Shown piece by piece: positions 6,229 to 6,822 of a DNA stretch of 6,822 bases. The stretch is from Pseudomonadota bacterium (GTDB lineage Bacteria; Pseudomonadota; Alphaproteobacteria; Sphingomonadales; Sphingomonadaceae): the NCBI GenBank assembly GCA_947474905.1, contig CANJKQ010000051.1, positions 1-6,822 of the forward strand. The letters run 5' to 3'. Position 1 is the stretch's first letter. Every line of letters begins with the position of its first letter. Position numbers and translations under genes: made by a program. Under the pieces are notes generated by a model. It did not search any database and had not been told where the DNA came from. It worked only from the letters and a program-made list of their open reading frames with translations.

Positions 6229-6822
6229 TCAGGCGACCTTCTCGCCGTGGTTGCGCCGCTCGGAGATCAGGCGGCCATCCTCGAGGCCGATGATGCGGTC
6301 GGCGTATTGGAAGATGCGGTTGTCGTGCGTGACGATCAGCACCGCGCGGCCAGGCTGCACCGCGATGTCGCGGAGCAGCGTCATCACTTCCCGGCCCGCC
6401 TTCGCGTCAAGCGAAGCGGTCGGCTCATCGCACACCACAATCCGCGGTTCATGGACGAGCGCGCGTGCGATGGCGACGCGCTGCTGCTGACCACCACTGA
6501 GGGTATTGGGCAGACTGTCGGATTGCGGACCGATGCCCAGGCGATCAAGCAGCGCGCGGGCGCGTCGTTGCGCCTCCCGCCGAGGCACGCGAGCGGCAAG
6601 CAGGGGAATCGAGGCATTCTCGGTGGCCGTAAGCGGTGGCAGCAGATTGAACTGCTGGAAGACGAAGCCGATGCTGTCGCGGCGGAACCGGGCGAGTGAT
6701 GACGCCCTATCGCGAGTGAGATCGCGTCCCATGACCTCGACCGACCCTGCCTCTGGCGTCAGAATGGCCGACAGTATCGAGATGAGCGTCGTCTTCCCGG
6801 AGCCGGACTCGCCGACGATGAA
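6229..6822 (-). CDS. ABC exporter ATP-binding protein, MacB/LolD/DevA type (N-terminus outside window)
   Basis: 197 residues are present, open to the window edge at 6822; about 35-40 N-terminal residues should lie beyond it. All nucleotide-binding motifs are visible in this fragment: Walker A GESGSGKTT (4-12), Q-loop FVFQQFNLLPPLTATEN (53-69), signature LSGGQQQRVAIARAL (108-122), Walker B IVVCDEPTASLD (128-139) and the switch His in VTHDNRIFQYADRI (162-177). FQQFNLLP.LTA.EN and DEPTASLD are typical of the MacB/LolD/FtsE group, which pairs with FtsX-like four-helix permeases, and the Cys in VVCDEP is common in DevA-like members. Together with the adaptor and NodT-type channel it should energise efflux or mechanotransmission at the inner membrane. 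The FtsX/DevC-like permease is not in the window and is expected beyond 6822. An internal ATG at 6730-6732 is not the true start because Walker A lies upstream. Confidence 0.95.
   Translation of the reverse strand, partial: FIVGESGSGKTTLISILSAILTPEAGSVEVMGRDLTRDRASSLARFRRDSIGFVFQQFNLLPPLTATENASIPLLAARVPRREAQRRARALLDRLGIGPQSDSLPNTLSGGQQQRVAIARALVHEPRIVVCDEPTASLDAKAGREVMTLLRDIAVQPGRAVLIVTHDNRIFQYADRIIGLEDGRLISERRNHGEKVA

Noticed and set aside
1..6822. CRISPR array, tRNA/rRNA, riboswitch, transposase or integrase
   Set aside because: No regularly spaced repeats, no cloverleaf or rRNA-like sequence and no mobile-element protein signature were found on either strand.

Overview
The window is high-GC for most of its length (roughly two thirds GC by eye from about position 515 on). 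Protein style and composition suggest an alphaproteobacterium, most likely a sphingomonad; this is inference from similarity as I remember it, not a search. The first ~500 bases are different, at about 49% GC by hand count over 1-300.

Left part (1-1858, + strand). The window opens inside the 3' end of a DUF1501 gene, intact at its C-terminus. A gene-free stretch of about 220 bases follows. After it come remains of three genes in a row. The first is an isochorismatase-family hydrolase that has lost its 5' half, has Arg at the catalytic Cys position, and is frameshifted near its end. The second is an XapX-domain membrane gene cut at its 3' end. The third is an alginate-export-type outer-membrane barrel that lacks its 5' part and carries one frameshift and two in-frame stops, each where a Trp is expected. 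The XapX and barrel fragments are fused over an 8-base shared string, GTGAACAG. I read this as a collapsed, non-functional operon lying next to a composition break.

Right part (1872-6822, - strand). Five genes appear intact within the window, apart from the first, which is cut by the window edge. In transcription order they are: an ABC exporter ATPase of the MacB/LolD/DevA type (its N-terminus lies beyond 6822), a multi-spanning TspO/MBR-related membrane protein, an HlyD-family periplasmic adaptor, a NodT-family outer-membrane factor, and a TMEM175-like channel protein. The adaptor and outer-membrane factor overlap by ATGA. ATPase, adaptor and outer-membrane factor make most of a tripartite ABC efflux pump; the permease is not in the window and probably lies upstream. 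The TspO-like gene sits inside this set. The TMEM175-like gene follows after a 192-base spacer with a plausible promoter of its own and a perfect 10-base inverted repeat whose inner arm overlaps the -35 box.

The intact minus-strand block and the decayed plus-strand block meet tail to tail with 13 bases between them. I found no RNA gene, CRISPR array or transposase. The points most worth attention are the degraded cluster at a composition boundary and the TspO-like protein embedded in an efflux operon; neither establishes a new system.
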